A stretch of DNA of 64,000 nt from Ruegeria sp. 6PALISEP08 (GCF_001238295.1 NZ_LGXZ01000004.1:62001-126000), one strand, 5' to 3'. Shown: positions 33,749 to 43,887, counted from the first letter of the stretch. The notes: generated by a model not told the origin, from the letters alone. Program-made: numbers and translations.

Positions 33749-35709
33749 TCTGCCGGCACTCCACCAACCGGGGTTTTTCTGGCCCCTGCGGCGACACGGA
33801 ACCGCCTGTCACACAGGCTTAGGATACCCCCAAGCGACATCAGAATGCAGCCGCCCCAGATCCAGTTTGCGAGCGGCTTGATATAGGTGCGCATGACCCA
33901 CCCCCCATCTGCCTGCTGATCACCGATCACGACGTAAAGGTCACCCAGGAAACGATAGTCTATCGCAGCTTCAGTCGTGGGCATACGCGCCACCGGATAG
34001 TCGCGTTTTTCAGGGTGCAATGTACCCATCAGGCGCCCATTCCTTTCAACCAGAACATCTGCCGTGGTCGAGAAATAGTTCGGCCCCTCGACCTGTCGCA
34101 CGTCTTTCAGCGTCAGCGTGAACTGCCCCACTTCGAACGGTTGGTTGGGTTGCGCCACGCGGATATCCTCGTCCTCCCACGCAGTCAGGCCAGCGACGGC
34201 GAAAATGGTGACACCCAGACCCGTATGGGCAACCGCCTTCCCCCAATCCGCACCCGGCAGGCGGAAAAGGCGTTTCAGACTACCATTGCGGCCCGTGCGG
34301 TTCCACAAATCGATAGCCGCCCCAAAGGTGATCCAGGCCCCAAGGAAAAGACCCACCGGACCCAGCGCGCTGCGCCCGGTTTGCATCGCCCAGACCAGCA
34401 GGGCAATCGCCAACGCAAGCCCAAAGGCATAGCGCAACGACCACGCGGTCTTGCCAATCCTTCCCCGCTTCCAGGGTAACATCGCCCCAATCGGCAGAAC
34501 CAGCCCAAGCAGCACCATGAACGGAGAGAACGCTGCATTGAAAAACGGAGCCCCGACCGAGAGCTTTCGGTCGAACATCATCTCGGCCACCATCGGCCAC
34601 ATGGTTCCAACGAACACGACGAAACAGCTGACCGCTAGCAGGACGTTGTTTACAATCAAAGCGCTTTCCCGGCTGACCATGCCAAAGACGCCCTTTGCCT
34701 CCATCGTTTGCGCACGCGCGGCAAACAGGGTCAGCGCGCCACCGATAAAGAACACCAAGATCAGCAGAATAAACACGCCCCGTTCAGGATCGGTTGCAAA
34801 GGCATGAACCGACGTCAGAAGGCCAGATCGCACAATGAACGTGCCGATCAGTGAAAATCCGAATGCGATGATCGCCAGTAGAATGGTCCAGCTTTTTAGC
34901 GCCTCGCGCTTTTCCACAACAATGGCAGAGTGCAAAAGGGCTGCCGCCAGAAGCCAGGGCATGAACGAGGCATTCTCGACCGGATCCCAGAACCAGAATC
35001 CCCCCCAACCCAATTCGTAATAGGCCCACCACGACCCCAGCGCGATACCTATGGTCAGAAAGATCCAGGCCGCCAATGTCCAGGGGCGCACCCAGCGCCC
35101 CCAGGCCGCATCAACGCGCCCTTCGATCAGGGCCGCGATGGCAAAGCTGAATGCCATGCTCAGCCCCACGTAACCGAGATACAGAAATGGCGGATGAAAG
35201 GCCAACCCGGGGTCTTGCAGCAACGGGTTCAGATCGCGCCCGTCAAACGGTGCAATTGCAAGCCGGTCGAACGGGTTCGAGGTGAACAAAATGAAGGCGA
35301 AGAACGCGACAGCAATTGCCGACTGCACTGCCAGCACACGCGCCTTGAGCGACGGCGGCAACCCGCCCCCAAAGAACGCAGCCAATGCGCCAAACAAAGT
35401 GACGATCAACACCCAAAGCAACATGGATCCTTCGTGGTTGCCCCATGTTCCACTGATTTTGTAGATCATCGGCTTGGCAGAATGGCTGTTCTCAACCACG
35501 ATCCTCAGGGAAAAGTCGGATACGACGAAAGCCCAGATCAAAGCACCGAAGGAAAAAGCCGTCAGCAGGAACTGAACGATGGCCGAAGGTTCCGCAAACG
35601 CCATCCATCCGGCCCAGCGTTTCGAAGCCCCGATCAGGGGCACTACACTTTGTACAATGGCGACAAAGAAGGCGAGGATAAGGGCGAAGTGGCCGAGTTC
35701 TGTAATCAT
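33745..35709 (-). CDS. ccmF: Cytochrome c heme lyase CcmF
   Basis: 654 residues, polytopic with about 15 helices. Contains the tryptophan-rich signature GWGGFWFWDPVENASFMPW in the first half and conserved histidines (such as WGNHEGSMLLW) of the heme-handling family. It ligates heme from CcmE to apocytochrome c. Operon with ccmH (ATGA overlap). Its start is 75 bp after the GTA-type holin stop. Confidence 0.96.
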   Translation of the reverse strand: MITELGHFALILAFFVAIVQSVVPLIGASKRWAGWMAFAEPSAIVQFLLTAFSFGALIWAFVVSDFSLRIVVENSHSAKPMIYKISGTWGNHEGSMLLWVLIVTLFGALAAFFGGGLPPSLKARVLAVQSAIAVAFFAFILFTSNPFDRLAIAPFDGRDLNPLLQDPGLAFHPPFLYLGYVGLSMAFSFAIAALIEGRVDAAWGRWVRPWTLAAWIFLTIGIALGSWWAYYELGWGGFWFWDPVENASFMPWLLAAALLHSAIVVEKREALKSWTILLAIIAFGFSLIGTFIVRSGLLTSVHAFATDPERGVFILLILVFFIGGALTLFAARAQTMEAKGVFGMVSRESALIVNNVLLAVSCFVVFVGTMWPMVAEMMFDRKLSVGAPFFNAAFSPFMVLLGLVLPIGAMLPWKRGRIGKTAWSLRYAFGLALAIALLVWAMQTGRSALGPVGLFLGAWITFGAAIDLWNRTGRNGSLKRLFRLPGADWGKAVAHTGLGVTIFAVAGLTAWEDEDIRVAQPNQPFEVGQFTLTLKDVRQVEGPNYFSTTADVLVERNGRLMGTLHPEKRDYPVARMPTTEAAIDYRFLGDLYVVIGDQQADGGWVMRTYIKPLANWIWGGCILMSLGGILSLCDRRFRVAAGARKTPVGGVPAE

Positions 35710-35784
35710 ACCCCGGAATATACTCCGAGGCTAAACCGGGGGCCAATAACTTTCGCCCGATCAGAGGGCACATAGTGTCGCGGG

Positions 35785-36363
35785 TCAGGTCCCGCGACGC
35801 TTGCGCCAATCCTCAAGCGCCAGGTTGGCATCCGGGTGTTTGACATCCAGAAGCAAAGCAGCATCCGGACCCGGATCCGCACCACCCGGGCTGTCACCTC
35901 GCATCGCGCGCACTTGTTCGATGTTGTTCAGCACCGTCGGCAAGCGCAGCATCGTCGCGCCGATATCACGCTGAAATTCCTGCATTTTCATCTGATGTCG
36001 CGCGCCAAAATAGAAGGATACGACCACACCCAACAACCACCATAAAGGCTCAGGAACCAAAGCGATGCCTTGCATCCTTGCGGCAAACCACAGCGGGTCT
36101 ACCATGGCCGCAATGAACAGCCCGAGCGTTCCCAACGCCAAAGCCGGGCGGGGCAATCGATTCACACCATCCATGAAGCGATCGAACGCCCCCTTTTGAG
36201 GGATTTGAAATTCCCCGCCAAATTGCGACATGGCCTGGGTTTGCAGCTCAGTGCTTCGTCGCGCCCGCGCCTCCGTATTTTCACGATAAAGCTCGACGGT
36301 TTCCTGCACCGCATTCCGCCCATTCCCAAACAACAGCGCCAAAACACCCGAGATCAATCCCAT
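35785..36363 (-). CDS. Gene-transfer-agent type holin (3-TM)
   Basis: 192 residues that match the 3-TM holin family described for GTA release (GTA_holin_3TM). A short N-terminal hydrophobic stretch (MGLISGVLALLFGNG) is followed by a charged helix and two membrane segments (about residues 76-95 and 107-125), then a soluble C-terminal tail with RAMRGDSPGGADPGPD. A holin makes the pore that lets the endolysin reach the wall. It overlaps the endolysin gene by 10 bp. No phage structural or integrase genes are nearby, which matches the separate lysis locus of Rhodobacterales GTAs. Confidence 0.85.
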   Translation of the reverse strand: MGLISGVLALLFGNGRNAVQETVELYRENTEARARRSTELQTQAMSQFGGEFQIPQKGAFDRFMDGVNRLPRPALALGTLGLFIAAMVDPLWFAARMQGIALVPEPLWWLLGVVVSFYFGARHQMKMQEFQRDIGATMLRLPTVLNNIEQVRAMRGDSPGGADPGPDAALLLDVKHPDANLALEDWRKRRGT

Positions 36364-36965
36364 GCCGCAACCCTTCTTTGAAACTCTGCGTCCGTCAGAT
36401 GGTACCGCTCTGACAGAAATTCTTCGGCGCGTTTGATCCAGCCGCCTTTGCCGCCAGACCGGGAACGCGCGTATTTTCTGGAGGCAGGCCGCCGATCTGC
36501 AAGGCGGAAGTAATAGTTTCGCCGCGCAACCCCATAGGCATCTCGCAAAGAGGTCGGATCCGGTTGCGCAGCGCTTGCGCAGGCCGCTGCCGTCTTCGGG
36601 CCGATCACACTGTCTGCCACCACATCGAACCCCATATCATTCAAAAGCCGCTGCAAAATTTTGACCGCCTGCGTCCCGGCATTGACGTGCATGTCAAAGA
36701 CCGACGCCTGCAGGACATCGGGCAGGCGCGCAATCCCCGGTTTCTCATAGTAGTGACGCAAAAAAATATCGACTGCTTGCCGCCGGGATAAATCCCTTAC
36801 ATCGCTTACATCGACCACGCCATCACCGTTGAGGTCCAACCCCAGGCGTCGCAGGGTGTGAATGGTCACGCCATGTTTTGTAGAGCCACCGGGATCATCC
36901 GGATCATCCACGAACCCGCCCTCCCGCGCCACGATTTCTTCTGCGATCTGTTGAACCGACTGCAT
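36354..36965 (-). CDS. Gene-transfer-agent type endolysin (glycoside hydrolase family 108)
   Basis: 203 residues. The GH108 N-terminal domain has the catalytic Glu15 in EGGFVDDPDDPGGSTKHGVT; the C-terminal part matches peptidoglycan-binding domain 3 (DMHVNAGTQAVKILQRLLND, DSVIGPKTAAAC). An EF-hand-like loop DLNGDGVVDVSD is inserted at residues 44-55, a probable calcium site. The start is preceded by AGGGGGACGTC. It is followed by a coupled holin gene. In Rhodobacter capsulatus a similar pair releases the gene transfer agent; that this pair does so here is inference. Confidence 0.87.
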   Translation of the reverse strand: MQSVQQIAEEIVAREGGFVDDPDDPGGSTKHGVTIHTLRRLGLDLNGDGVVDVSDVRDLSRRQAVDIFLRHYYEKPGIARLPDVLQASVFDMHVNAGTQAVKILQRLLNDMGFDVVADSVIGPKTAAACASAAQPDPTSLRDAYGVARRNYYFRLADRRPASRKYARSRSGGKGGWIKRAEEFLSERYHLTDAEFQRRVAAWD

Positions 36966-37020
36966 GACGTCCCCCTAATTCACCGATCGGGGAAACGGTC
37001 CTGCAAATTCATTAAAGTTA

Positions 37021-37063
37021 GCAAAAAACAAAGGGCGCTGCCCGCCTTACACGCGCAACGCCC
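37021..37063 (-). terminator. Terminator downstream of ccmE
   Basis: On the minus strand GGGCGTTGC (37063-37055) pairs with GCAGCGCCC (37041-37033), nine pairs with one wobble, followed by TTTGTTTTTT. It lies 53 nt past the ccmE stop and would separate ccmE from the endolysin gene. Confidence 0.7.
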
Positions 37064-37065
37064 CA

Positions 37066-37115
37066 CTTCTTATGCTCAAAAATACCTCTGCCAGAGGCAC
37101 GCAGCGCAGCTGCGT
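37066..37115. repeat. Candidate Roseobacter intergenic palindromic repeat, copy 2
   Basis: CTTCTTATGCTCAAAAATAC at 37066-37085 runs into CTCTG and two short palindromes (CCTCT-GCC-AGAGG and CGCAGCTGCG). The core matches copy 1 at 23922 at most positions. It touches the ccmE stop codon. Confidence 0.45.
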
Positions 37116-37562
37116 TCAGCTTCCCTCTGCTTCTTGGTAAACGCCTTGCTCCTTGAGTGCGTCGACGACCTCTTTCGGCATGTACGTCTCGTCATGTTTT
37201 GCAAGGATTTCCGTGGCTTCAAACACGCCGTTCACGTAACTTCCAGTGCCAACCATACCTTGGTTCTCGGTAAACAAATCTGGCAGAACACCCGTGAATG
37301 ATACCGGAACACTCTCGCCCCCATCCGTGACCACAAAATGCACAGTTTCACCCTGGCCGCGAATGATCGAGCCTTCTTCAACCAGCCCACCAATGCGGAA
37401 CACCTCGGTCGGTTTCGGCGGCTCTGCAATCACTTCACTGGGCGAGCGGAAGAAGTTGATGCCATCCTGCAAGGCCCACCCAATCAAAGCCGTCGATGCC
37501 ACCAAGGCAACGGCCGCTACCAGAATGACTTGTACTCGACGACGTTTCTTGAGCGTTTTCAT
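37116..37562 (-). CDS. ccmE: Cytochrome c maturation heme chaperone CcmE
   Basis: 148 residues. One N-terminal membrane anchor (residues 12-30) and the periplasmic OB-fold. The heme-attachment motif is LAKHDETYMP, where His forms the covalent heme bond and Tyr ligates iron. It carries heme to CcmF/CcmH. The start follows GAGGACGGT and is 7 bp after the argC stop. ccmF and ccmH are on the same strand but separated from it by the GTA lysis pair. Confidence 0.96.
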   Translation of the reverse strand: MKTLKKRRRVQVILVAAVALVASTALIGWALQDGINFFRSPSEVIAEPPKPTEVFRIGGLVEEGSIIRGQGETVHFVVTDGGESVPVSFTGVLPDLFTENQGMVGTGSYVNGVFEATEILAKHDETYMPKEVVDALKEQGVYQEAEGS

Positions 37563-37569
37563 ACCGTCC

Positions 37570-38598
37570 TCACGGGAAAAGTGGGGCCATCATCAGACCC
37601 CGGGTTTCATCTTCACCTAACATCAGGTTGGCGTTCTGCAAGGCTTGGCCACTGCTACCTTTTGTCAGGTTATCCAGCGCAGCAACCACAATCACGCGCC
37701 GCTCGATCCGGTCTGCGACGACGCCGATATGGCAGAAGTTCGACCCCCGCACATGATGTGTCGAAGGCGCTTCACCCATCGGCAGCATCTGTATGAAAGG
37801 CTCGTCCACATAGGCTTTTGCCAGTGTTTCATAGACGCTCTGCGGGTCGCCTTTCACATAGGTGGTCGCCAAAATACCGCGGTTCGCAGGGATCAGATGC
37901 GGTGTGAATTGCACATGTACTGTCCGACCAGCCAGCTTCGAAAACTCCTGATCGAACTCTCCCAGATGCCGGTGCGTGCCGCCGACCGCGTAGGCGTTGT
38001 ATCCTTCACTCAGTTCAGCGTGCAGCAGATTTTCCTTGAGCGACCGCCCGGCCCCGGACACTGCGCATTTCAAGTCCAGAATAATATCGTCCAGATCGAT
38101 GACCCCCGCCGAGATCAACGGCCGCAGAACATATTGCCCGGTTGCTGCGTTACATCCAGTCCCCGCCACAAGGCGCGCCGAGCGGATCTCATCACGATAA
38201 AATTCAGTCAGGCCATAGACGGCTTCGTCCTGCTGCTCCAGCGCGCTATGTGGGTTTCCATACCACTTCTCGTATTCATCCGCGTCCTGCAGCCGGAAAT
38301 CCGCTGACAGGTCGATAATTTTCAGATCTTTTGGCAGCGCCCGAATGACTTCCTGACTGGTCTTGTGCGGCAAAGCACAGAAACACAAATCAACATTGGA
38401 AAAGTCGATCTCGGAAATCTTGCACAGATCCGGCAAGTTCATGTGGCGCAGATGCGGGAAGACCTGTGCCATGCTCATGCCGGCCTTCCGCTCGGCAGCC
38501 AAAGCAACGATGTCCATATTCGGGTGCTCGGCGATCAGCCGCACCAGTTCCGCGCCGGTATAGCCGGAAGCGCCCAGAATTGCGATATTATGGGTCAT
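37570..38598 (-). CDS. argC: N-acetyl-gamma-glutamyl-phosphate reductase
   Basis: 342 residues from the ATG at 38598 after GAAGAGG. NADP-binding [15 protein letters not shown] at the N terminus, active-site Cys in [12 protein letters not shown], and the [14 protein letters not shown] block. It reduces acetylglutamyl phosphate in arginine synthesis. Downstream of murI by 94 bp and upstream of ccmE by 7 bp. Confidence 0.95.
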   Translation of the reverse strand: MTHNIAILGASGYTGAELVRLIAEHPNMDIVALAAERKAGMSMAQVFPHLRHMNLPDLCKISEIDFSNVDLCFCALPHKTSQEVIRALPKDLKIIDLSADFRLQDADEYEKWYGNPHSALEQQDEAVYGLTEFYRDEIRSARLVAGTGCNAATGQYVLRPLISAGVIDLDDIILDLKCAVSGAGRSLKENLLHAELSEGYNAYAVGGTHRHLGEFDQEFSKLAGRTVHVQFTPHLIPANRGILATTYVKGDPQSVYETLAKAYVDEPFIQMLPMGEAPSTHHVRGSNFCHIGVVADRIERRVIVVAALDNLTKGSSGQALQNANLMLGEDETRGLMMAPLFP

Positions 38599-38692
38599 GT
38601 CAGACCTCTTCTTTACGTGTGTCACATATCACGACCGCCGATGTGACGGTCTTTGAATTAGAAAATCGGAAGGGGTGCGTCCTTGACCTAAA

Positions 38693-39502
38693 TCAGGCCG
38701 CCTCGAACGAAATCTTTCGTCGGAGGAACTGCGTTGCCCGATCGCTGACAAAACCCGGCTTGCCCGTGGTCAGGTGCCCACCCGCGCCTTCGCCCTGCAT
38801 GTTCGGATGACGCTGTAGATAATCAGCAAGGCTTTCAGCAACCAGATCGCCCTGGCTGAAAACCTGAACATCCGGTCCCAACGCCGCCTGAAAGGCCTCT
38901 GCCATCAACGGGTAATGCGTGCAGCCCAGAATAGCCGCCTGGGGTTCTGGCATTTTGCGTTTCAAAGCATCCACATGGCTGCGCACCAGCGCCTCGGCCA
39001 GGATCATGTCACCATCTTCAATGGCATCGACCACACCGCCACAGGCCTGAGCCTCGACATCCACGCCGATTGCCCGGAATGCCAGTTCCCGCTGAAACGC
39101 CCGGCTGGACACGGTGGCAGGTGTCGCAAACAAGGCCACATGCTTGACGGCCACTTCGCGCGGCGGCGAATTATCGCCCCACTGCCGCTCAGTCAGTGCT
39201 TCGATCAAGGGAACAAAGACGCCCAGCACCCGCTTGCCCTCGGGCACGCCTTCTTCCTGCATCCGCCGTAACGCGGCAGCGCTGGCTGTATTGCAGGCCA
39301 GAATCACCAGATTGCAGCCCCGGCCCCAAAGATCGTGCACCGCATTGCGGGTCAGCTGATAGATATCCTCGGCATCGCGCACACCGTAAGGTGCATTTGT
39401 ACTGTCCGCATAATACAGGAAATCCACGTCGGGCAGCCGTTGCTGCGCGGCGTTGAGGACGGTCAGACCGCCCAAACCGGAATCAAAGATGCCTACTGCC
39501 AT
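38693..39502 (-). CDS. murI: Glutamate racemase
   Basis: 269 residues. Conserved [21 protein letters not shown], and the two catalytic cysteines in LACNTASA and LGCTHYPL. It makes D-glutamate for peptidoglycan in the cytoplasm. It lies 8 bp after the acyltransferase stop, so they probably form a transcription unit. Confidence 0.96.
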   Translation of the reverse strand: MAVGIFDSGLGGLTVLNAAQQRLPDVDFLYYADSTNAPYGVRDAEDIYQLTRNAVHDLWGRGCNLVILACNTASAAALRRMQEEGVPEGKRVLGVFVPLIEALTERQWGDNSPPREVAVKHVALFATPATVSSRAFQRELAFRAIGVDVEAQACGGVVDAIEDGDMILAEALVRSHVDALKRKMPEPQAAILGCTHYPLMAEAFQAALGPDVQVFSQGDLVAESLADYLQRHPNMQGEGAGGHLTTGKPGFVSDRATQFLRRKISFEAA

Positions 39503-39510
39503 TTGCCCCT

Positions 39511-40389
39511 TCAGGCGCGATGCCGTTCCTCAAATTCATAGCCGTAGTCATAAGACTTCAGCGGTGTCGGAGACAGCTCATACGTGGCTTTGCGCAAGAA
39601 ATCCATCATCTTGCGCGTATCCTTGCCCAAAGGGTCCAGAATGTCGCGGCCGATCGGCTCGCCGATCACCACTTTGACAGGCGTATCCACCCGTTTCTTG
39701 AACTCTTTAATCAGCAGGCCCATACGCAACGTATTGTGCAGATGGCTTGCGATCTGGAACAGGCGCGAAGTGTGCCCGTCGAAGAAAACCGGCACGACCG
39801 TGGCATTTGATTTGGCCACCATCCGGGCGGTAAAGCCGCGCCAGCCCGGGTCCATTGGATGCGAAAACGGCTTGACAGCGGTGCTGACTGTTCCCCCCGG
39901 AAAAATCCCGATCGAACCACCGTTGTCGAGGTAGTTCAACGCGGTTTTGCGCGTCTCAAGGTTCAGTTTCATCGCCTCTTTCGTCTCATCAAACGAAATG
40001 GGCAAGATGATCCGGTTCAACTCCTCAGCCTTGCGGAACACCCGATGCGCCAGAATGCGGAAATCGCCCCGGGTCTGCGACAGCATGTGACCCATCATCA
40101 TGCCATCCAGAATCCCGTAGGGATGGTTGGCAATCAGGATCAAGGGACCGTCTTTCGGGATGTTCGCCAGCGATCCTCCCACCACATCCAGCGTCAGTCC
40201 ATAGCGTTCGACCATAACGGTCCAAAAGTCTCGCCCATTGGCGACTTCTCTTTCGTACCCATCCGCGCGTTTGATCAGGCGCATGCGGCCTGTGGTATTC
40301 TCCATCAACTTGATGACCATCCGCCCGCTTTTGGTTTCGGCGGAATGAGCATACGAGATGTCACGAACGACATGACGGCGAGAAGGCAT
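39511..40389 (-). CDS. Lysophospholipid acyltransferase (OlsA-like)
   Basis: 292 residues. The PlsC-type catalytic motif is NHPYGILDG (His with downstream Asp), followed by FPGGTVS for substrate phosphate binding and [11 protein letters not shown]. Soluble apart from one weak hydrophobic patch. It adds an acyl chain to a lysophospholipid or to lyso-ornithine lipid; ornithine lipids are common in Roseobacters, so an OlsA role is possible but not shown. First gene of the unit with murI. Confidence 0.85.
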   Translation of the reverse strand: MPSRRHVVRDISYAHSAETKSGRMVIKLMENTTGRMRLIKRADGYEREVANGRDFWTVMVERYGLTLDVVGGSLANIPKDGPLILIANHPYGILDGMMMGHMLSQTRGDFRILAHRVFRKAEELNRIILPISFDETKEAMKLNLETRKTALNYLDNGGSIGIFPGGTVSTAVKPFSHPMDPGWRGFTARMVAKSNATVVPVFFDGHTSRLFQIASHLHNTLRMGLLIKEFKKRVDTPVKVVIGEPIGRDILDPLGKDTRKMMDFLRKATYELSPTPLKSYDYGYEFEERHRA

Positions 40390-40467
40390 TTGGGTCTCCG
40401 GTTTTCTGCCTGCAAAATAGGTGTAAGTAACAATTTTGCCTAGCTATCGTGACACCCTTGTGACGAT

Positions 40468-43400
40468 TTACTCTGCTGCGGCCTGCATTTCAGGTCCGCC
40501 GCTACGGATAGTCGCCAGCAATTCTTCGCGCCTTTTCGCAGCTTTGGCTTCGTTTTCCTGCAAAACAGGGCCAAATCCGCGGATGTCCAGTGGCAAACGG
40601 GCCAAGGCCGAAATCGCGTCACGTGTGTCCTGCGACACCATGGGCAACACGTCGCGCATGTCCTTTTCATACTGCCGGATCAAAGCACGCTCCATCCTGC
40701 GTTCAGATGAATACCCGAAGATGTCCAGCGGGGTGCCACGAAGCGCCTTCAATTTTGTCAGCAGTTTCAACGGGCCCAAGACGGATTCGCCGAACGCGCG
40801 CTTTTGGGGCCTGCCATTACTGGCCGATCCTCCGAAAACCGGCGGGGCAAGGTGGAAGGTCATCTTGAAGTTGCCATCAAACTCGGCAGCCGCCTTTTCC
40901 CGACTGGTCAGCAGAAGGCGCGCAACTTCGTATTCATCCTTGTAGGACAACAACTTGTGATAGCCCTTTGCTACCGCTTCACGTACCTCGGCATCCTCTA
41001 CACTGTCCACCAGTTTGCGATAGCGCTTAGCCAGCCGGGCGCTTTGGTATTCAGTCAGATGCTGAGCACGGAAATCGATAATCTGGTCCAGCGTTTTGGG
41101 CATCTCTGCCACGGCTGGGGACAGAATGGACTGTACTTCTTCTGGATGCAGTATCGCCCAACGACCGATATCAAACGCACGCTTGTTTCGTTCGACAGCG
41201 GTTCCGTTCAACTCGATGGCATCAAAGATCGCCTGATAGCTGACGGGCAACAACCCGCGCTGCCACGTCGCGCCAAAGATCATCATGTTGGAATAGATCG
41301 AATCCCCCATCACAGCGCGCGCCAGATCGGTGGCATCGAACAAAGAGACGCCTTCTTTCATTCGCGCCTGCAACGCCAGTTCCAACTGATCGGCAGGAAT
41401 GCGGAATTCGGTATCACGCGTGAAATCACCGGTGACCGTTTCATGGCTGTTCACGACGGCGCCGGTACGTCCGCTGCGCGTCAAACCCAAGGTCTTGGCT
41501 CCGGCTGAAACCACCAAATCACCGCCGATCAGCGCATGGGCTTCGCCAGTCGCGACACGGATGGCACTGATATCATCGGGGCTGTTGGCCAGACGGCAAT
41601 GAATGTGGACTGCGCCACCCTTTTGCGCCAAGCCCGCCATTTCCATCATACCCGCGCCTTTGCCGTCAATCTGGGCGGCCTGCGCAAGGATTGCACCCAG
41701 GGTTACAACACCCGTACCACCTACACCCGTAATCACGACGTTATGGGTTCCACGGATCTCGGGCAGATCGGGCATTGGCAGATCAGGCAGGTCGATTTCG
41801 GTCGTCGCCTCTTTACGGATTTTCGCGCCCTCAAGGGTTACAAAAGAAGGGCAAAAGCCGTTCAGGCACGAAAAATCCTTGTTGCAGCTTGACTGATCGA
41901 TGGCCCGCTTACGGCCCAGCTCGGTTTGTTTCGGCACGATCGACACACAGTTGGACTGCACACCGCAATCGCCACAGCCTTCGCATACATCGGTGTTGAT
42001 GAACACCCGCTTGTCGGGATCGGGGAATGTACCGCGCTTGCGGCGGCGGCGCTTTTCGGCGGCGCAGGTTTGAACATAAACGATGACCGAAACACCCTCG
42101 ATCTCGCGAAACTTCTCCTGCACCTGCATTAGGTCGGCTCGCTCGAATGTCTGAACGCTGGCGGGCAAAGCCTTAAAGTTGACGTCTTCCTTTTCGTCAT
42201 AAACCAGAGCCACCTCTCGGACACCCATTGCCTTGACCTCGGCAACGATCCGTTCGGCAGTCAGGTCACCTTCATTGTCCTGCCCGCCGGTCATGGCGAC
42301 AGCGTCGTTGAACAGGATCTTGAAGGTGATGTTGGTACCTGCGGACAACGCCGCCCGGATCGCCTGAACGCCCGAATGGTTGTACGTGCCATCGCCAAGG
42401 TTCTGGAACACGTGCTTGGTTGTCGAAAACGGTGCCTCGCCGATCCAGTTCGCGCCTTCCCCACCCATTTGCGTGAATCCGGTCGTCTCGCGATCCATCC
42501 ACTGAACCATGTAGTGACAGCCGATACCGGCATAGGCGCGGCTGCCGTCGGGCACCTTGGTTGAGCTGTTGTGCGGACAGCCCGAGCAGAAATACGGAAG
42601 TCGCGTTGCGATTTCCTGTGCGTTGTCAGCCCTGCGTGCCTCGGACAACGATGCCAGCCCGGCCCGAATACCATCGGTTTCGCGCCCCTCTTCAATCAGG
42701 ATCTCGCCGAGCTTTTCGGCGATCATGATCGGATCCAGCGCGCCGCGCGTCGGGAACAGTTCTTCCCTGTGCAAAGTCCCGGCCCCACCCTTGTACCAAC
42801 CATAGACCCGACGGCCGCGCCGGTCGTCAAAGATTGCCTCCTTAACCTGAACCTCGATCAACTTGCGCTTTTCCTCGACGATCACGATCAGGTCCAGCCC
42901 TTCAGCCCAATCGTGGAACCCCGCCATATCCAAGGGGAAAGTCTGCCCTACCTTGTATGTGGTGATCCCCAGCCTTTCGGCCTCGGATTCATCGATGTTC
43001 AGAAGGGACAGACCATGTATCAGATCCAGCCAGTTCTTGCCTGCTGCGACAAAGCCGATCTTGGCACCGGATTTGCCCCACATCCGTTTGTCGAGCTTAT
43101 TGGCATGTGAAAACGTCTCAGCCGCGAACCGTTTGTAGTCGATGACGCGCGTTTCTTGCAGATGTGGTGTATCGCCCAAACGAATGTTCAATCCGCCTTC
43201 CGGCATATCAAATTCAGGCACAACAACGCGCATCCGGTCCGGGCTGCCATCCACGACCGAAGTGACCTCGATCGTGTCTTTCATCGTCTTCAAACCGACC
43301 CAGACGCCGGCAAAACGGCTGAGCGCGAAGCCATAAATGCCGTAATCCAGGATTTCCTGAACGCCAGCGGGGCTGACGATAGGCATATACATGTCGACCA

Positions 43401-43887
43401 GCGACCATTCGGATTGATGCAGAACGGTCGAGCTTTCGCCAGTATGGTCATCGCCCATTGCCATAAGAACGCCACCATGCTGGGCCGTACCCGCCATGTT
43501 TGCGTGGCGCAAGACGTCGCCGGACCGGTCAACCCCTGGACCTTTTCCGTACCAAAGCCCGAAAACCCCGTCGAACTTGCCATCCCTGCGCAATCCAGCC
43601 TGCTGACTGCCCCAAAGCGCAGTGGCAGCCAGATCTTCGTTCAACCCGAACTGAAACGTGACATCGTTTTCGGTAAGTGGCTTTTGGGCCCGCATCATCT
43701 GCTGGTCAACAGCCCCAAGGGGTGATCCCCGATACCCGGTAACAAGGCCTGCTGTGTTCAGGCCCGCCTGTCGATCTCTGGCCTTTTGCATCAGCATTAA
43801 CCGGACCAGCGCCTGAGTTCCGTTCAAAAGAACGGGGTTTTTCTCAAGATCGAACCGGTCGTTTAGCGTTATCTGTGCCTGACTCAT
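40468..43887 (-). CDS. Indolepyruvate ferredoxin oxidoreductase (fused alpha/beta subunits)
   Basis: 1139 residues, the fused form found in aerobic proteobacteria. Order: pyruvate:ferredoxin-type N-terminal domain (with GYRGSPLGAVDQQM), thiamine diphosphate domain with GDGTYNHSG, a cysteine cluster CEGCGDCGVQSNC for an iron-sulfur site, then the gamma-type domain with GVGGTGVVTLG. It converts aryl pyruvates from aromatic amino acids to acyl-CoA with electrons to ferredoxin. It is divergent from a LysR gene, with an inverted-repeat region in between that may be shared regulation. Confidence 0.93.
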   Translation of the reverse strand: MSQAQITLNDRFDLEKNPVLLNGTQALVRLMLMQKARDRQAGLNTAGLVTGYRGSPLGAVDQQMMRAQKPLTENDVTFQFGLNEDLAATALWGSQQAGLRRDGKFDGVFGLWYGKGPGVDRSGDVLRHANMAGTAQHGGVLMAMGDDHTGESSTVLHQSEWSLVDMYMPIVSPAGVQEILDYGIYGFALSRFAGVWVGLKTMKDTIEVTSVVDGSPDRMRVVVPEFDMPEGGLNIRLGDTPHLQETRVIDYKRFAAETFSHANKLDKRMWGKSGAKIGFVAAGKNWLDLIHGLSLLNIDESEAERLGITTYKVGQTFPLDMAGFHDWAEGLDLIVIVEEKRKLIEVQVKEAIFDDRRGRRVYGWYKGGAGTLHREELFPTRGALDPIMIAEKLGEILIEEGRETDGIRAGLASLSEARRADNAQEIATRLPYFCSGCPHNSSTKVPDGSRAYAGIGCHYMVQWMDRETTGFTQMGGEGANWIGEAPFSTTKHVFQNLGDGTYNHSGVQAIRAALSAGTNITFKILFNDAVAMTGGQDNEGDLTAERIVAEVKAMGVREVALVYDEKEDVNFKALPASVQTFERADLMQVQEKFREIEGVSVIVYVQTCAAEKRRRRKRGTFPDPDKRVFINTDVCEGCGDCGVQSNCVSIVPKQTELGRKRAIDQSSCNKDFSCLNGFCPSFVTLEGAKIRKEATTEIDLPDLPMPDLPEIRGTHNVVITGVGGTGVVTLGAILAQAAQIDGKGAGMMEMAGLAQKGGAVHIHCRLANSPDDISAIRVATGEAHALIGGDLVVSAGAKTLGLTRSGRTGAVVNSHETVTGDFTRDTEFRIPADQLELALQARMKEGVSLFDATDLARAVMGDSIYSNMMIFGATWQRGLLPVSYQAIFDAIELNGTAVERNKRAFDIGRWAILHPEEVQSILSPAVAEMPKTLDQIIDFRAQHLTEYQSARLAKRYRKLVDSVEDAEVREAVAKGYHKLLSYKDEYEVARLLLTSREKAAAEFDGNFKMTFHLAPPVFGGSASNGRPQKRAFGESVLGPLKLLTKLKALRGTPLDIFGYSSERRMERALIRQYEKDMRDVLPMVSQDTRDAISALARLPLDIRGFGPVLQENEAKAAKRREELLATIRSGGPEMQAAAE

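Noticed and set aside
35785-36965. Prophage remnant at the lysis pair
   Set aside because: No integrase, attachment repeats, capsid or tail genes are present, and both genes are intact and coupled; a GTA lysis locus explains it better.
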